From Eubacteriales bacterium (lineage in GTDB: Bacteria; Bacillota; Clostridia; Oscillospirales; Oscillospiraceae), in assembly GCA_030533415.1 (NCBI GenBank), contig JAUNJE010000002.1:1-64000 (forward strand): 64,000 bases of DNA, given 5' to 3'. Positions 7,743 through 15,734 of this stretch are shown piece by piece. Within the stretch, counting starts at the first letter, position 1. Each line of letters begins with the position of its first letter. Under the pieces are notes generated by a model that saw only the letters and a list, made by a program, of their open reading frames with translations, searched no databases and was not told where the DNA came from. A program made the translations under genes and the position numbers.

Positions 7743-8643
7743 CCTTTTTCAGACGGACGAAAGCCGTGAGGAAGCAAAGCTCTCTAAGATAAGGGATATT
7801 CCCATATCGGAGATTGACGAGTTTCCAGACCACCCGTTCAAGGTTTTAATGGACGAGGATATGGAACAGCTTGTTGAGAGTATCAAGCGAAACGGTGTAA
7901 TGACCCCTGCGACAGTTCGCTTAAAAGAGGACGGACGGTATGAGCTTATCAGTGGTCACAGGCGAAAAAAGGCTTGTGAACTTGCAGGACTTGAAACGCT
8001 GAAATGCGAGGTCAAAGAGCTTACCCGTGATGAAGCCATTATTGTTATGGTGGAAAGTAATCTCCAACGCTCTGTTATTTTGCCGAGTGAGAAAGCGTTT
8101 GCGTATAAAATGCGGTTGGAAGCTATGAAACGACAGGCAGGCAGACCCCCAAAAGAAAATGCGTCGCCATTGGCGACTAATTTATCAAAAGGGCGTTCTG
8201 ATAAGGAATTAGGAGAACTTGTTGGAGAAAGCAAAGACCAGATACGCCGCTATATCCGTCTAACCGAGCTTGTTCCCGAAATCCTGCAAATGGTAGATGA
8301 ACGGCAGATTGCTTTCCGTCCTGCGGTTGAAATTTCCTATCTGACCGAGGAACAGCAATACACCTTGCTTGAAGCAATGGAGTACAACGATGCTACCCCG
8401 TCATTGGCACAGGCTATCAAAATGAAGAAGTATAACCAATACGGCAAGCTCACTTCCGAGGTTATCCAGTCCATTATGGAGGAAGAAAAGCCCAACCAGA
8501 AGGGAAAACCTGCTTTCCGTGACGAGAGGATAACCAAGCTCATTCCCAAGACTGTTCCCAGAGGGCAGGAAACGGATTTTGTTGTCAAGGCGTTGGAGTT
8601 TTATAACCGACACTTGCAGCGGAACAAGGCTCACGAGAGATAG
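7696..8643 (+). CDS. parB: ParB-family partition protein
   Basis: ParB/RepB/Spo0J-type protein, 315 aa if started at TTG 7696, which has AAGGAGG 9 nt upstream and overlaps parA by 47 nt. The N-terminal domain carries the IPISEIDEFPDHPF entry segment and SGHRRKKACEL box; a helix-turn-helix (KGRSDKELGELVGESKDQIR) follows, then a C-terminal domain with IRDERITKLIPK-like sequence. It resembles the orphan ParB of block 2 (21821-22672), sharing ILPSEKAFAYK. Together with ParA it would partition an excised element. Confidence 0.85.
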   Translation: MARSRETKIELTAYDDLFQTDESREEAKLSKIRDIPISEIDEFPDHPFKVLMDEDMEQLVESIKRNGVMTPATVRLKEDGRYELISGHRRKKACELAGLETLKCEVKELTRDEAIIVMVESNLQRSVILPSEKAFAYKMRLEAMKRQAGRPPKENASPLATNLSKGRSDKELGELVGESKDQIRRYIRLTELVPEILQMVDERQIAFRPAVEISYLTEEQQYTLLEAMEYNDATPSLAQAIKMKKYNQYGKLTSEVIQSIMEEEKPNQKGKPAFRDERITKLIPKTVPRGQETDFVVKALEFYNRHLQRNKAHER

Positions 8644-8719
8644 CCACACACCGAGGGCGAGGTCTGCCCATTTGAGTGCATGCCCTATAATCAGCCTGCA
8701 CAAAAGCAGAAAAACGGTG

Positions 8720-8872
8720 ATGACCGTGAGCGATAAATCAAAATATGACTGCACGACCTGTCCTTATCCCCGATATAAGGACGGGTTAGTTATTTTCTGC
8801 GATGTCTGTATCCGCAAGATTTTAGACGAGCAGAAGGAGAAAAAGGAAAGAAAGGAGCAGCCGAATGAGTAA
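8720..8872 (+). CDS. Small CxxC-CxxC protein
   Basis: A 50-aa protein with two cysteine pairs (CTTC and CDVC) resembling a zinc ribbon, then a highly charged Lys/Glu tail. It lies between parB and the next element gene and overlaps the latter by 8 nt. No good ribosome binding site is visible, so the start is uncertain. Function unknown. Confidence 0.5.
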   Translation: MTVSDKSKYDCTTCPYPRYKDGLVIFCDVCIRKILDEQKEKKERKEQPNE

Positions 8873-9419
8873 TGAAATAAAGACAAGACCTTTAACCCCG
8901 ACAGAACAGAAATACACCTATGCCCAAAGTATGCAGCTTGAGGGGCAGACAGGCACTATCGGGCATCTGCGTGGAGACTTTGCCACAACGGGCTATGGCT
9001 TTTACACCACTTGGTTTGATACCAGACCCCAATGGAAATCTGACGAATTTAAGGCAGACCTTGATACGGTCATCAATGCTTTACGGAAGGATAAAGGGCT
9101 TTTGCATCTCTATCCCATGGACTTCGGCATGAAGCACGCCGACGGCAGTCCCGCGGAATACAGCGTCCAGATCATCAAAAACCTGGAGGAACGTGTGGAT
9201 GTGATCCTTCCCGGTGAGATCATTGACTGGACCGTCGTGTCCTATATTCGTGACGCGGTCCAGCAGGGCCGCACCAAGGCCATGATCAATATAGGCCATC
9301 TGAACTGGGAAGAGCTGGGGATGAAGTACGCCTGCGAATGGGTGGGCGAGCTGGTTGAGCACAAAATTCCGGTTACATATGTTCCCTCAGAGGATATGTA
9401 CCGGTTTGTTGTGAAATAG
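8865..9419 (+). CDS. Chimeric ORF: element protein N-part fused to Nif3-family C-part
   Basis: 184-aa frame made of two unrelated pieces. Residues 1 to about 75 (MSNEIKTRPLTPTEQK onward) are the start of a conserved conjugative-element protein. From about residue 82 (YPMDFGMKHADGS) the sequence becomes GC-rich and matches the C-terminal part of Nif3-like dinuclear-metal hexameric proteins, ending WEELGMKYACEWVGELV and IPVTYVPSEDMYRFV. The Nif3 N-terminal metal-binding half is missing and the element protein lacks its C-terminal half. A deletion joining the element to a chromosomal gene explains this. It is probably non-functional although open, with a good RBS (AAAGGAG). Confidence 0.75.
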   Translation: MSNEIKTRPLTPTEQKYTYAQSMQLEGQTGTIGHLRGDFATTGYGFYTTWFDTRPQWKSDEFKADLDTVINALRKDKGLLHLYPMDFGMKHADGSPAEYSVQIIKNLEERVDVILPGEIIDWTVVSYIRDAVQQGRTKAMINIGHLNWEELGMKYACEWVGELVEHKIPVTYVPSEDMYRFVVK

Positions 9420-9438
9420 GATCCAGGGAGGAAAGACC

Positions 9439-10404
9439 ATGTTTGAAAGCAATTATAAAATCCTGGAACAGGTTTGCGCGGAAAAAAGCGTGATCCGCCA
9501 TGTCTCCCGGCACCGGAATCCGGACGGCAGTCTGGATATCGACGGCAATCTGAAGATCTGGAACGACGCCATTGCCCGTTTTCAGCAGATCCCGCTGTGG
9601 GAGGAGGGCGCGCCCGGATTTGACAACCGGGATCCGCGGCAGCCCCAGCCGTCCATCATCTTCGTCCCCGCAAGGAACTGCGGGGAGAAACGGGGCACCG
9701 TGATCGTTGCCCATGGCGGCGGCTTCGAATCCCGCACCGGCTGCGAAGGAATGCACGTGGCAAAGCGGTTTTCCGACGACGGATTCAATACCGCGATCCT
9801 GACCTACCGTCTGAAGCCCTACAGCCGGTGGGATGCCATGGCGGATATGCAGCGGGCCATCCGCCTGCTCCGGGCCCGGAAGGACGAGCTGAACATCACC
9901 GACAAAATCGCCGTCATGGGCTTTTCTGCCGGCGGTATGCTCAGCGCCAACTGTGCCACCCATTTTGACGCCGGAGACGCCGCGTCCGAGGATATCGTGG
10001 AGCGCCAGTCTAGCCGTCCGGACGCGGCTGTGGTGGGCTACGGAGCGTTTGCGTTCTGCGCGCTGCCCGGCGGGCTTTTTGTGGATCCCTTCAGTCCCGC
10101 GGTTCACAATTCTTTTGCCGCAACCCGGGAAGAGCTGGTGTATTTCGCGCCCGAGGTGAACGTCACCATGCACACGCCGCCGTTTTTCATCTGGCAGACC
10201 AACAGCGACGATCCCCGCCACTCCTTTGCCCTTGGACAGGCGCTGACCGCGGTGGGGATCCCCTTTGAGATGCACCTGTTCCCGGAGGGCGTCCACGGGC
10301 TGGCTCTGGCCGACGGAAACAACGACCTTGCCATGGACCTGCCCCATGTTGCCAGCTGGGCACAGCTGTGCACGGAATGGCTCCGGGAGCAGAACATCGG
10401 ATAA
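9439..10404 (+). CDS. Alpha/beta-hydrolase, acetyl-esterase type (BD-FAE-like)
   Basis: A 321-aa intracellular esterase. The oxyanion-hole motif HGGG is at residues 92-95, the nucleophile elbow GFSAGG places Ser163, Asp257 or Asp258 follows in QTNSDDPRH, and His286 lies in EGVHG, giving a complete triad. The arrangement resembles bifunctional carbohydrate esterases that remove acetyl groups from plant glycans. No signal peptide. GGGAGG precedes the ATG. The neighbouring polysaccharide deacetylase and carboxylesterase suggest a role in removing acyl decorations from imported oligosaccharides; substrate unproven. Confidence 0.85.
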   Translation: MFESNYKILEQVCAEKSVIRHVSRHRNPDGSLDIDGNLKIWNDAIARFQQIPLWEEGAPGFDNRDPRQPQPSIIFVPARNCGEKRGTVIVAHGGGFESRTGCEGMHVAKRFSDDGFNTAILTYRLKPYSRWDAMADMQRAIRLLRARKDELNITDKIAVMGFSAGGMLSANCATHFDAGDAASEDIVERQSSRPDAAVVGYGAFAFCALPGGLFVDPFSPAVHNSFAATREELVYFAPEVNVTMHTPPFFIWQTNSDDPRHSFALGQALTAVGIPFEMHLFPEGVHGLALADGNNDLAMDLPHVASWAQLCTEWLREQNIG

Positions 10405-10429
10405 CGGGGCCGTTTTTCAATTTGAAAAA

Positions 10430-10504
10430 GGGGCTGTTGCAAACCGTTCTTTTGTCATTCTGATCGTAGCGAAGAATGGCAATTCGATCTTTTGCAACAG
10501 CTCC
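10430..10504. repeat. Inverted repeat with GTCATTCTGA core
   Basis: GGGGCTGTTGCAAA (left) and TTTTGCAACAGCTCC (right) flank the segment GTCATTCTGATCGTAGCGAAGAAT. It lies between two convergent genes and could act as a bidirectional terminator. The core resembles the GTCATCCTGAGCG repeat at 42583-42700. Confidence 0.7.
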
Positions 10505-10509
10505 TTGCC

Positions 10510-11376
10510 CTACAATGGCGTAGGCTCCAGATGGGTGATCTGTCCGGCTGGCAGGACTGTGTTTTCCCGGGCTGTTTGGATGATCACATCCAGGGCGCTG
10601 GGATTGTAAATGGTCAGGCCGTCGGCGGAATACTCCAAACGGCGGTAGGCATTCACATAGTCCACGATTTCGCCGTTGGTGGCAAACCAGATCAGGTCCC
10701 CATGCTCAGACAGATACTTTGCCAGGTTGGTGATCACCTCCCAATTGTTGCAGCCGTCAAATTCATAGGCGTGCCCCCAGACATAAAACAGCATCGGGTC
10801 AAAAGAATTCCCTTCCACAAACTGCCGGGCAAGCTCCATGAGCTTTTCATCATTGTGATGACAAGTGGGATCCCAGACGAGGAAATCTTCCGGGATCTCA
10901 AATTTGTGGGTGGACCGGACTGTTCTGGCCCCCTGATATTCGGCCAGCTGGAGCATTTGCACCACATGGTCATCGTATCGGCCGAAGGGGTAGGCAAAGG
11001 TTTTCAGCGGCTTGCCGGACAGCTGCTCCAACCGGCGCTTATCCTCAATAATTTCGTACATGGCTAAGGGGGTTCCGATGGAATCCAGCGAAGAATGGTA
11101 CAGGCCGTGACCGCAGATCTCATGGGTGCGGTAGACATCCTTCACTTCCTCCGGCGCGACCTTGGAGACATCCAGATCCTTTTTCCCCGGGACGTGGACA
11201 ATTTCCTGATGGCCCAGCACGCCGGAGCCTAAATTGAAGGAGCATTTTAGTTTGTACTGCCGAAACAGCTCCGCAAGGCGGCGGTCCTGCACCACGCCGT
11301 CGTCATAGCTGAGCGTAAATGCCTTGTGCTTCCCGCCGGGAAAGACCAGTATATCAAAACGTTTGCCCAATTTCAT
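10510..11376 (-). CDS. Polysaccharide deacetylase (NodB-type) family protein
   Basis: A 288-aa carbohydrate esterase 4-like protein. TLSYDDG (Asp25-Asp26) is motif 1; GHGLYHSSLD (His90, His94) is the metal-binding motif 2; WDPTCHHND and AYPFGRYDDH are later family segments. No signal peptide, so probably intracellular, unlike peptidoglycan deacetylases. It is divergent from the downstream carboxylesterase gene. Exact substrate unknown. Confidence 0.8.
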   Translation of the reverse strand: MKLGKRFDILVFPGGKHKAFTLSYDDGVVQDRRLAELFRQYKLKCSFNLGSGVLGHQEIVHVPGKKDLDVSKVAPEEVKDVYRTHEICGHGLYHSSLDSIGTPLAMYEIIEDKRRLEQLSGKPLKTFAYPFGRYDDHVVQMLQLAEYQGARTVRSTHKFEIPEDFLVWDPTCHHNDEKLMELARQFVEGNSFDPMLFYVWGHAYEFDGCNNWEVITNLAKYLSEHGDLIWFATNGEIVDYVNAYRRLEYSADGLTIYNPSALDVIIQTARENTVLPAGQITHLEPTPL

Positions 11377-11595
11377 TCCCTCTTTCTTTGCGTTCGTATT
11401 GGGATCTGCCCATATTAAATCAAATTTTCCTGATTCTCGCTTTTGAAAAGGTTTCTTCTGTATTCAAAAATATTCCCAATGTACAAAAAAGGACAAAAGT
11501 GAAATCACTGAGCACATTTTTGATATTTGGTTTTGCTCCTTTATTGTATGATAATGGCATGGTTCACTTTTTTCTTTTACAGGGAGGTTATTGTA

Positions 11596-13179
11596 ATGAC
11601 AAATTTTGAAAACGCGAAGGTTCAAGTGGCGCAGGGCTGGCTTCAGGGCTATACTGAAGGAAAACTGAAAATCTTTAAGGGTATCCCCTATGCGGCTCCC
11701 CCCGTGGGCGCACTGCGGTTCAAGCATCCCCAGGATCCAGGCCGTTGGCGCGGTGTGCGGAAAGCTACCCAGTATTCGGCCGCGTCCATCCAGCGTGTCA
11801 TGGAGAACCCCGAAATGCCCGCCAATGTCCACGGCGTGCCTCAGTTCCTGGCGCCGTCCCAGTATGAGGAGGACTGCCTGTATCTGAATGTCTGGACTTC
11901 GGCGGAGACTCCCGACGCCAAGCTGCCCGTCTTCATTTGGATCCACGGCGGCGGTATGGTTGCGGGCTCCGGCTGTGAGGTCGTCTGCGACGGCACCGGC
12001 TTTGCAAGCCGCAAGGATGTGGTGGTTGTCACCATCAACTACCGGCTGGGATTCCTGGGCTTCTTTGCCCACCCCGATCTGACGGCGGAGGCAGGCGGTA
12101 CTTCCGGCAACTATGCCCTGTATGATATGCGCAAGGCCTGCCAGTGGGTCAAGCAGAACATCGCACAGTTTGGCGGCGACCCCGATTGCATTACTGTCGC
12201 CGGGCAGTCCGGCGGCGCGGCGGCTACCGGCGCGCTCCACGCTTCTCCCATGATGAAGGGCCTGATCAACCGTGTCTCCATCGAGAGCGGCCCGATCTAT
12301 TGGGGCTTTATGCAGCCTGTGGACCGCTCTGTTCTGGAGCAGCGGGGTGTTGAATTCCTGGATTACATTGGCTGCAAGAGCATCGACGAGCTGAGAAGCC
12401 GGGACGCCTGGGAGCTGTATGACGCTTACACGGCCTTTGTGGGTGATAAAGGAATGGCGGGCGGCTTCAGCTTCTGCGTAGACGGTGAATTTCTGCCCAA
12501 GCGGTACTCCGATATGATGGACGATGGTGAATTCAACGATTTTGACGTGATGATCGGCTCCTGCGCTCAGGAGTTCCCCTGCGTGGACGCCGAAAAATTC
12601 ACGGTAGAAGAATATACGGCGTACCTGGAGGAGACCTTCCCCGACAATGTTGAGAACATGAAGAAGTGGTATCCCGCCTCCACCGGCGTGGAAGCCGCGA
12701 AGCAGGCCAGCACCATTGCCTCGGATATCATGCTGATGGGCTCCGTGAAGCTGGGCGAGCTGTGTGAAAAGTACGGCCGCAACGCCTACGTATGGCTGAT
12801 GTCCAAGGAGAACGAGACCCAGCGGGGCCACGATGCCGGCTGCCCCCACTGCGCGGAGATGCCCTATGTATTCGGACGCGTGGACAAGGGTGAGCGCAAT
12901 CCCTTCTTCGACTACCACTGGGTGGGCGCCGACTATGATTTCATGGAACTGATCCAGGGCTACTGGTACGCCTTCTGCGCCGCCGGAGATCCCAATGGCG
13001 AGGGACGTCCCGTATGGAAGAAATACGCTGAGGAATTTGATATCTGCGAGCTGTGCAATCATACGCACATGATCCCTGACGAGCAGATGGAGAAGTACCG
13101 TTATTTCTACGAAAAGCTGACAGGCAATGACTATGTGGTCTCCCTGTTTGGACTGCCCCGGTTTACGCCGAAGAACTGA
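11596..13179 (+). CDS. Type B carboxylesterase
   Basis: A 527-aa member of the carboxylesterase/para-nitrobenzyl esterase family. The family opening FKGIPYAAPPVGALRF is at residues 27-42, EDCLYLNVW at 92-100, the oxyanion motif HGGG at 117-120, and GQSGGA gives Ser205. Glu326 (CAQEF) and His418 (PHCAEMPYVF) complete the triad. No signal peptide. ATG 11596 is chosen because AGGGAGG lies 8 nt upstream. It is followed after 24 nt by the kinase/phosphorylase pair and may be their operon leader. Confidence 0.88.
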   Translation: MTNFENAKVQVAQGWLQGYTEGKLKIFKGIPYAAPPVGALRFKHPQDPGRWRGVRKATQYSAASIQRVMENPEMPANVHGVPQFLAPSQYEEDCLYLNVWTSAETPDAKLPVFIWIHGGGMVAGSGCEVVCDGTGFASRKDVVVVTINYRLGFLGFFAHPDLTAEAGGTSGNYALYDMRKACQWVKQNIAQFGGDPDCITVAGQSGGAAATGALHASPMMKGLINRVSIESGPIYWGFMQPVDRSVLEQRGVEFLDYIGCKSIDELRSRDAWELYDAYTAFVGDKGMAGGFSFCVDGEFLPKRYSDMMDDGEFNDFDVMIGSCAQEFPCVDAEKFTVEEYTAYLEETFPDNVENMKKWYPASTGVEAAKQASTIASDIMLMGSVKLGELCEKYGRNAYVWLMSKENETQRGHDAGCPHCAEMPYVFGRVDKGERNPFFDYHWVGADYDFMELIQGYWYAFCAAGDPNGEGRPVWKKYAEEFDICELCNHTHMIPDEQMEKYRYFYEKLTGNDYVVSLFGLPRFTPKN

Positions 13180-13203
13180 CAAAACTGCGAAAGGGTGAAA
13201 TGG

Positions 13204-14151
13204 ATGAATACCCGCACACTGTTTGACCTGGCCGGGGAGATTGCCGATTGGATCCCCCCGGTGATCGAAGGAGAGATCCCTCACGGAGATATGCCCGGGG
13301 ACAAGGTGGAGATTGGCCAGGGCCATATTGACAAGGCCAATACCATTTTCCCCCTGCTGGTGCCCATGGCGGCCCAGGCCGCGGAGAAAACCGGGCGGTG
13401 CGTGATCGCCGTCTGCGGCGGTTCCGGTGTGGGAAAGAGTGAGACGGCGTCCCTGCTGAGCCACTATTTCCGCAGCGCGGGGGTTGGCGCCTATACCCTC
13501 TCCGGCGACAACTATCCCAGGCGAATTCCCATGTACAACGACGCCGAGCGGGTTCGGGTGTTCCGGGTAGGCGGTATGCGGGGCATGCTGGATGCCGGTG
13601 CTTACACCGAGGAAACCGGGGCAGCGCTGCGCAAGCTGTGGGCCGACGAATCCGACGCCGATCCCAAGCTGGCTGCGGACAAGCCCTGGCTGGCTGTCTA
13701 CCAGGCGGAGGGACGGAAAGCACTGGCCGGATATCTGGGAACCTCCCTGGAGCAGGACTATGAGGAGCTTAGCGCCATCATCGCCCGATTCAAGGCCGGC
13801 GCCGATAAGCTATGGCTCAAGCGCATGGGCCGCACGGAGGACGCACGGTGGTATGAGGAAGTGGACATGTCCGATACGGCGGTGCTGGTCATCGAATGGA
13901 CTCACGGAAACAGTGACTATCTGGAGAGGGTGGACATCCCGATCCTCTTAAACTCCACGCCCGAGGAAACCCGGGCCCACCGCCGTTCCCGGGCCCGGGA
14001 CGGAAAGACCGACTCCGCTTTTACCACCATGGTGCTGGAAATCGAGCAGAAGGAGCTGGATTCCTGCGCCCACAAGGCGAAGATCATCATCGCCAAAAGC
14101 GGCGAATTGCTGAGCTATGCACAGTATCGCGCGTTAATGGGGGAGGCTTGA
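13204..14151 (+). CDS. P-loop kinase-like protein next to a GH13_18 enzyme
   Basis: 315 aa. Walker A CGGSGVGKS at residues 71-79 is followed by LSGDNYPRR, the Asp-containing segment seen in phosphoribulokinase/uridine kinase-type enzymes, and by a lid-like PEETRAHRRSRARDG near the C-terminus. It most likely phosphorylates a small molecule with ATP, but I do not recognise a characterised family. The gene lies 3 nt before the phosphorylase gene, so both products probably act together. AAAGGG 8 nt before ATG 13204 supports this start over an in-frame GTG at 13195. Confidence 0.7.
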   Translation: MNTRTLFDLAGEIADWIPPVIEGEIPHGDMPGDKVEIGQGHIDKANTIFPLLVPMAAQAAEKTGRCVIAVCGGSGVGKSETASLLSHYFRSAGVGAYTLSGDNYPRRIPMYNDAERVRVFRVGGMRGMLDAGAYTEETGAALRKLWADESDADPKLAADKPWLAVYQAEGRKALAGYLGTSLEQDYEELSAIIARFKAGADKLWLKRMGRTEDARWYEEVDMSDTAVLVIEWTHGNSDYLERVDIPILLNSTPEETRAHRRSRARDGKTDSAFTTMVLEIEQKELDSCAHKAKIIIAKSGELLSYAQYRALMGEA

Positions 14152-14154
14152 AAT

Positions 14155-15696
14155 ATGGCAAAAAATGATTTGGGTGCCATGCTGAACGCCTATCCCGACA
14201 GCATTGGCAGCAATTTAGACGGTGTGACCGCCATGCTCCAGAGAACAGAGCTGAAAGACGCCTTTACCTCCTTTTACATTCTGCCCAGCCTGTACCATTC
14301 CGACCTGGACCGGGGCTTCTGCGTGGTGGACTATGACCTGAATCAGGAGCTGGCAAAGAGGGAAAATCTGGACGCGCTGCAGGCGCTGGGTATCGATTTG
14401 AAGCTGGACTTTGTGCTGAACCATGCTTCCATCCAGTCTCCCCAGTTCCAGGATCTTCTTGCAAAGGGAGAAAAGTCAGAATATCGGGATTTCTTCATCG
14501 ACTGGAACAAGTTCTGGGAAGGCTGCGGCGAGATGACTGCCGACGGCTATATCCAGCCTGCTCCCGAATATCTGGAAAAGATGTTTTTCCGCAAGCCCGG
14601 TCTGCCCATCCTGATGGTACAGTTCCCGGATGGCCGGGAGGTACCCTACTGGAACACCTTCTATCAGAAGGTGTGGGAAGAGAATGGCAAGCGGAAATAC
14701 CTGGGCCAGATGGATCTGAACATCCGCTCCCCCAAGGTCTGGGAATTTTATGAGGAAACTCTTGCCAAGCTGGCTTCCTACGGCGCGAAGATCATCCGCC
14801 TGGACGCGTTCGCCTATGCCCCCAAGGCTCCGGGCAAGAAGAACTTCATGAACGATCCCGAGACTTGGGAGGTTTTGGAGCAGGTACACACGCTTGCCGA
14901 AAAATATGGCTTAAAGCTGCTGCCGGAGATCCACGCCAGCTACGGCGAGGGCGTGTACAAGGTCATTGCGGAAAAGGGGTACACCACCTACGACTTCTTC
15001 CTGCCCGGGCTGATCATCGACGCCATGGAGCACAAAACCGGGGAATATCTGGCCCGCTGGGCAAACGAGCTGGTGGAAAACGGAATCTCCACCGTCAACA
15101 TGCTGGGCTGTCACGACGGGATCCCCATGCTGGACCTGAAAGGATTGCTGGATGACGACCGGATCCAGGGCCTGATCGATACGCTGGTGGCCCGGGGAGG
15201 TTACATTAAGAACCTCCATGGCGCGAAGAACATGTACTATCAGGTAAACGCTACGTACTACAGCGCCCTTGGAGAGGACGACCGGAAAATGCTGCTGGCA
15301 AGGGCCATACAGCTGTTCATGCCCGGCAAGCCCCAGGTTTGGTATCTGGATCTTTTTGCAGGCAAGAATGACTATGCCGCCATGGAGCGGGCCGGTAAGG
15401 ACGGCCACAAGGAAATCAACCGTACCAATTTGAGCGCCGCCGACATTGAAGAGGGGCTGAAACGGGATGCTGTCCGGAATCAGCTGGAGCTGCTTCGGAT
15501 GCGCAGCACCCACCGGGTATTCTGCCCGGAAGCGAGCATCTCCGCCTCCGCAGAGGGCAGCCGGCTGATCCTGCGCTGGGAGGCGGAGGGCGAACAGGCT
15601 GTCCTGACGGCCGATCTGGACGACTGCTCCTTTACTGTCTCCATCCGGGATCACCGTACCGGAGAAATCACCGATCAATATGTCCAGCAGCCGTAG
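14155..15696 (+). CDS. GH13_18 sucrose-phosphorylase-like glycoside phosphorylase
   Basis: 513 aa, family-typical length. Catalytic residues of clan GH-H are visible: nucleophile Asp217 in IRLDAFAY, acid/base Glu258 in LPEIHASYGEG and the third carboxylate Asp321 in GCHDGIP; DFVLNH (85-90) is conserved region I. The family cleaves alpha-glucosides with phosphate: sucrose, sucrose 6'-phosphate, glucosylglycerol or glucosylglycerate. The extended loops MLGCHDGIPMLDLKG and DLFAGKNDY differ from the classical sucrose phosphorylases I can recall, so the acceptor should not be assumed to be fructose. Starts 3 nt after the P-loop kinase gene, implying co-translation. Confidence 0.85.
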   Translation: MAKNDLGAMLNAYPDSIGSNLDGVTAMLQRTELKDAFTSFYILPSLYHSDLDRGFCVVDYDLNQELAKRENLDALQALGIDLKLDFVLNHASIQSPQFQDLLAKGEKSEYRDFFIDWNKFWEGCGEMTADGYIQPAPEYLEKMFFRKPGLPILMVQFPDGREVPYWNTFYQKVWEENGKRKYLGQMDLNIRSPKVWEFYEETLAKLASYGAKIIRLDAFAYAPKAPGKKNFMNDPETWEVLEQVHTLAEKYGLKLLPEIHASYGEGVYKVIAEKGYTTYDFFLPGLIIDAMEHKTGEYLARWANELVENGISTVNMLGCHDGIPMLDLKGLLDDDRIQGLIDTLVARGGYIKNLHGAKNMYYQVNATYYSALGEDDRKMLLARAIQLFMPGKPQVWYLDLFAGKNDYAAMERAGKDGHKEINRTNLSAADIEEGLKRDAVRNQLELLRMRSTHRVFCPEASISASAEGSRLILRWEAEGEQAVLTADLDDCSFTVSIRDHRTGEITDQYVQQP

Positions 15697-15734
15697 AACA
15701 CATTGCTGAAAAACACACCGAAATGGAGTTTGCC

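Larger units (their letters stand above)
6363..9112. mobile_element. Mobile block 1: conjugative-element remnant with parAB
   Basis: A visibly AT-richer stretch between ppdK and GC-rich chromosomal sequence. It carries a recombinase tail, a small conserved element protein, parA, parB, a zinc-finger-like small protein and the N-terminal part of an element protein whose reading frame runs into a Nif3-family C-terminus. No relaxase, coupling protein or complete recombinase remains, so this is an immobile remnant. The left edge is fixed to within a few bases by the recombinase tail and the right edge to about 9085-9115 by the fusion point. Confidence 0.7.

Noticed and set aside
11464-13464. 666-codon minus-strand frame opposite the carboxylesterase
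   Set aside because: Antisense shadow; the plus strand has full esterase motifs and a good start, the minus frame has low-complexity composition and no motif.
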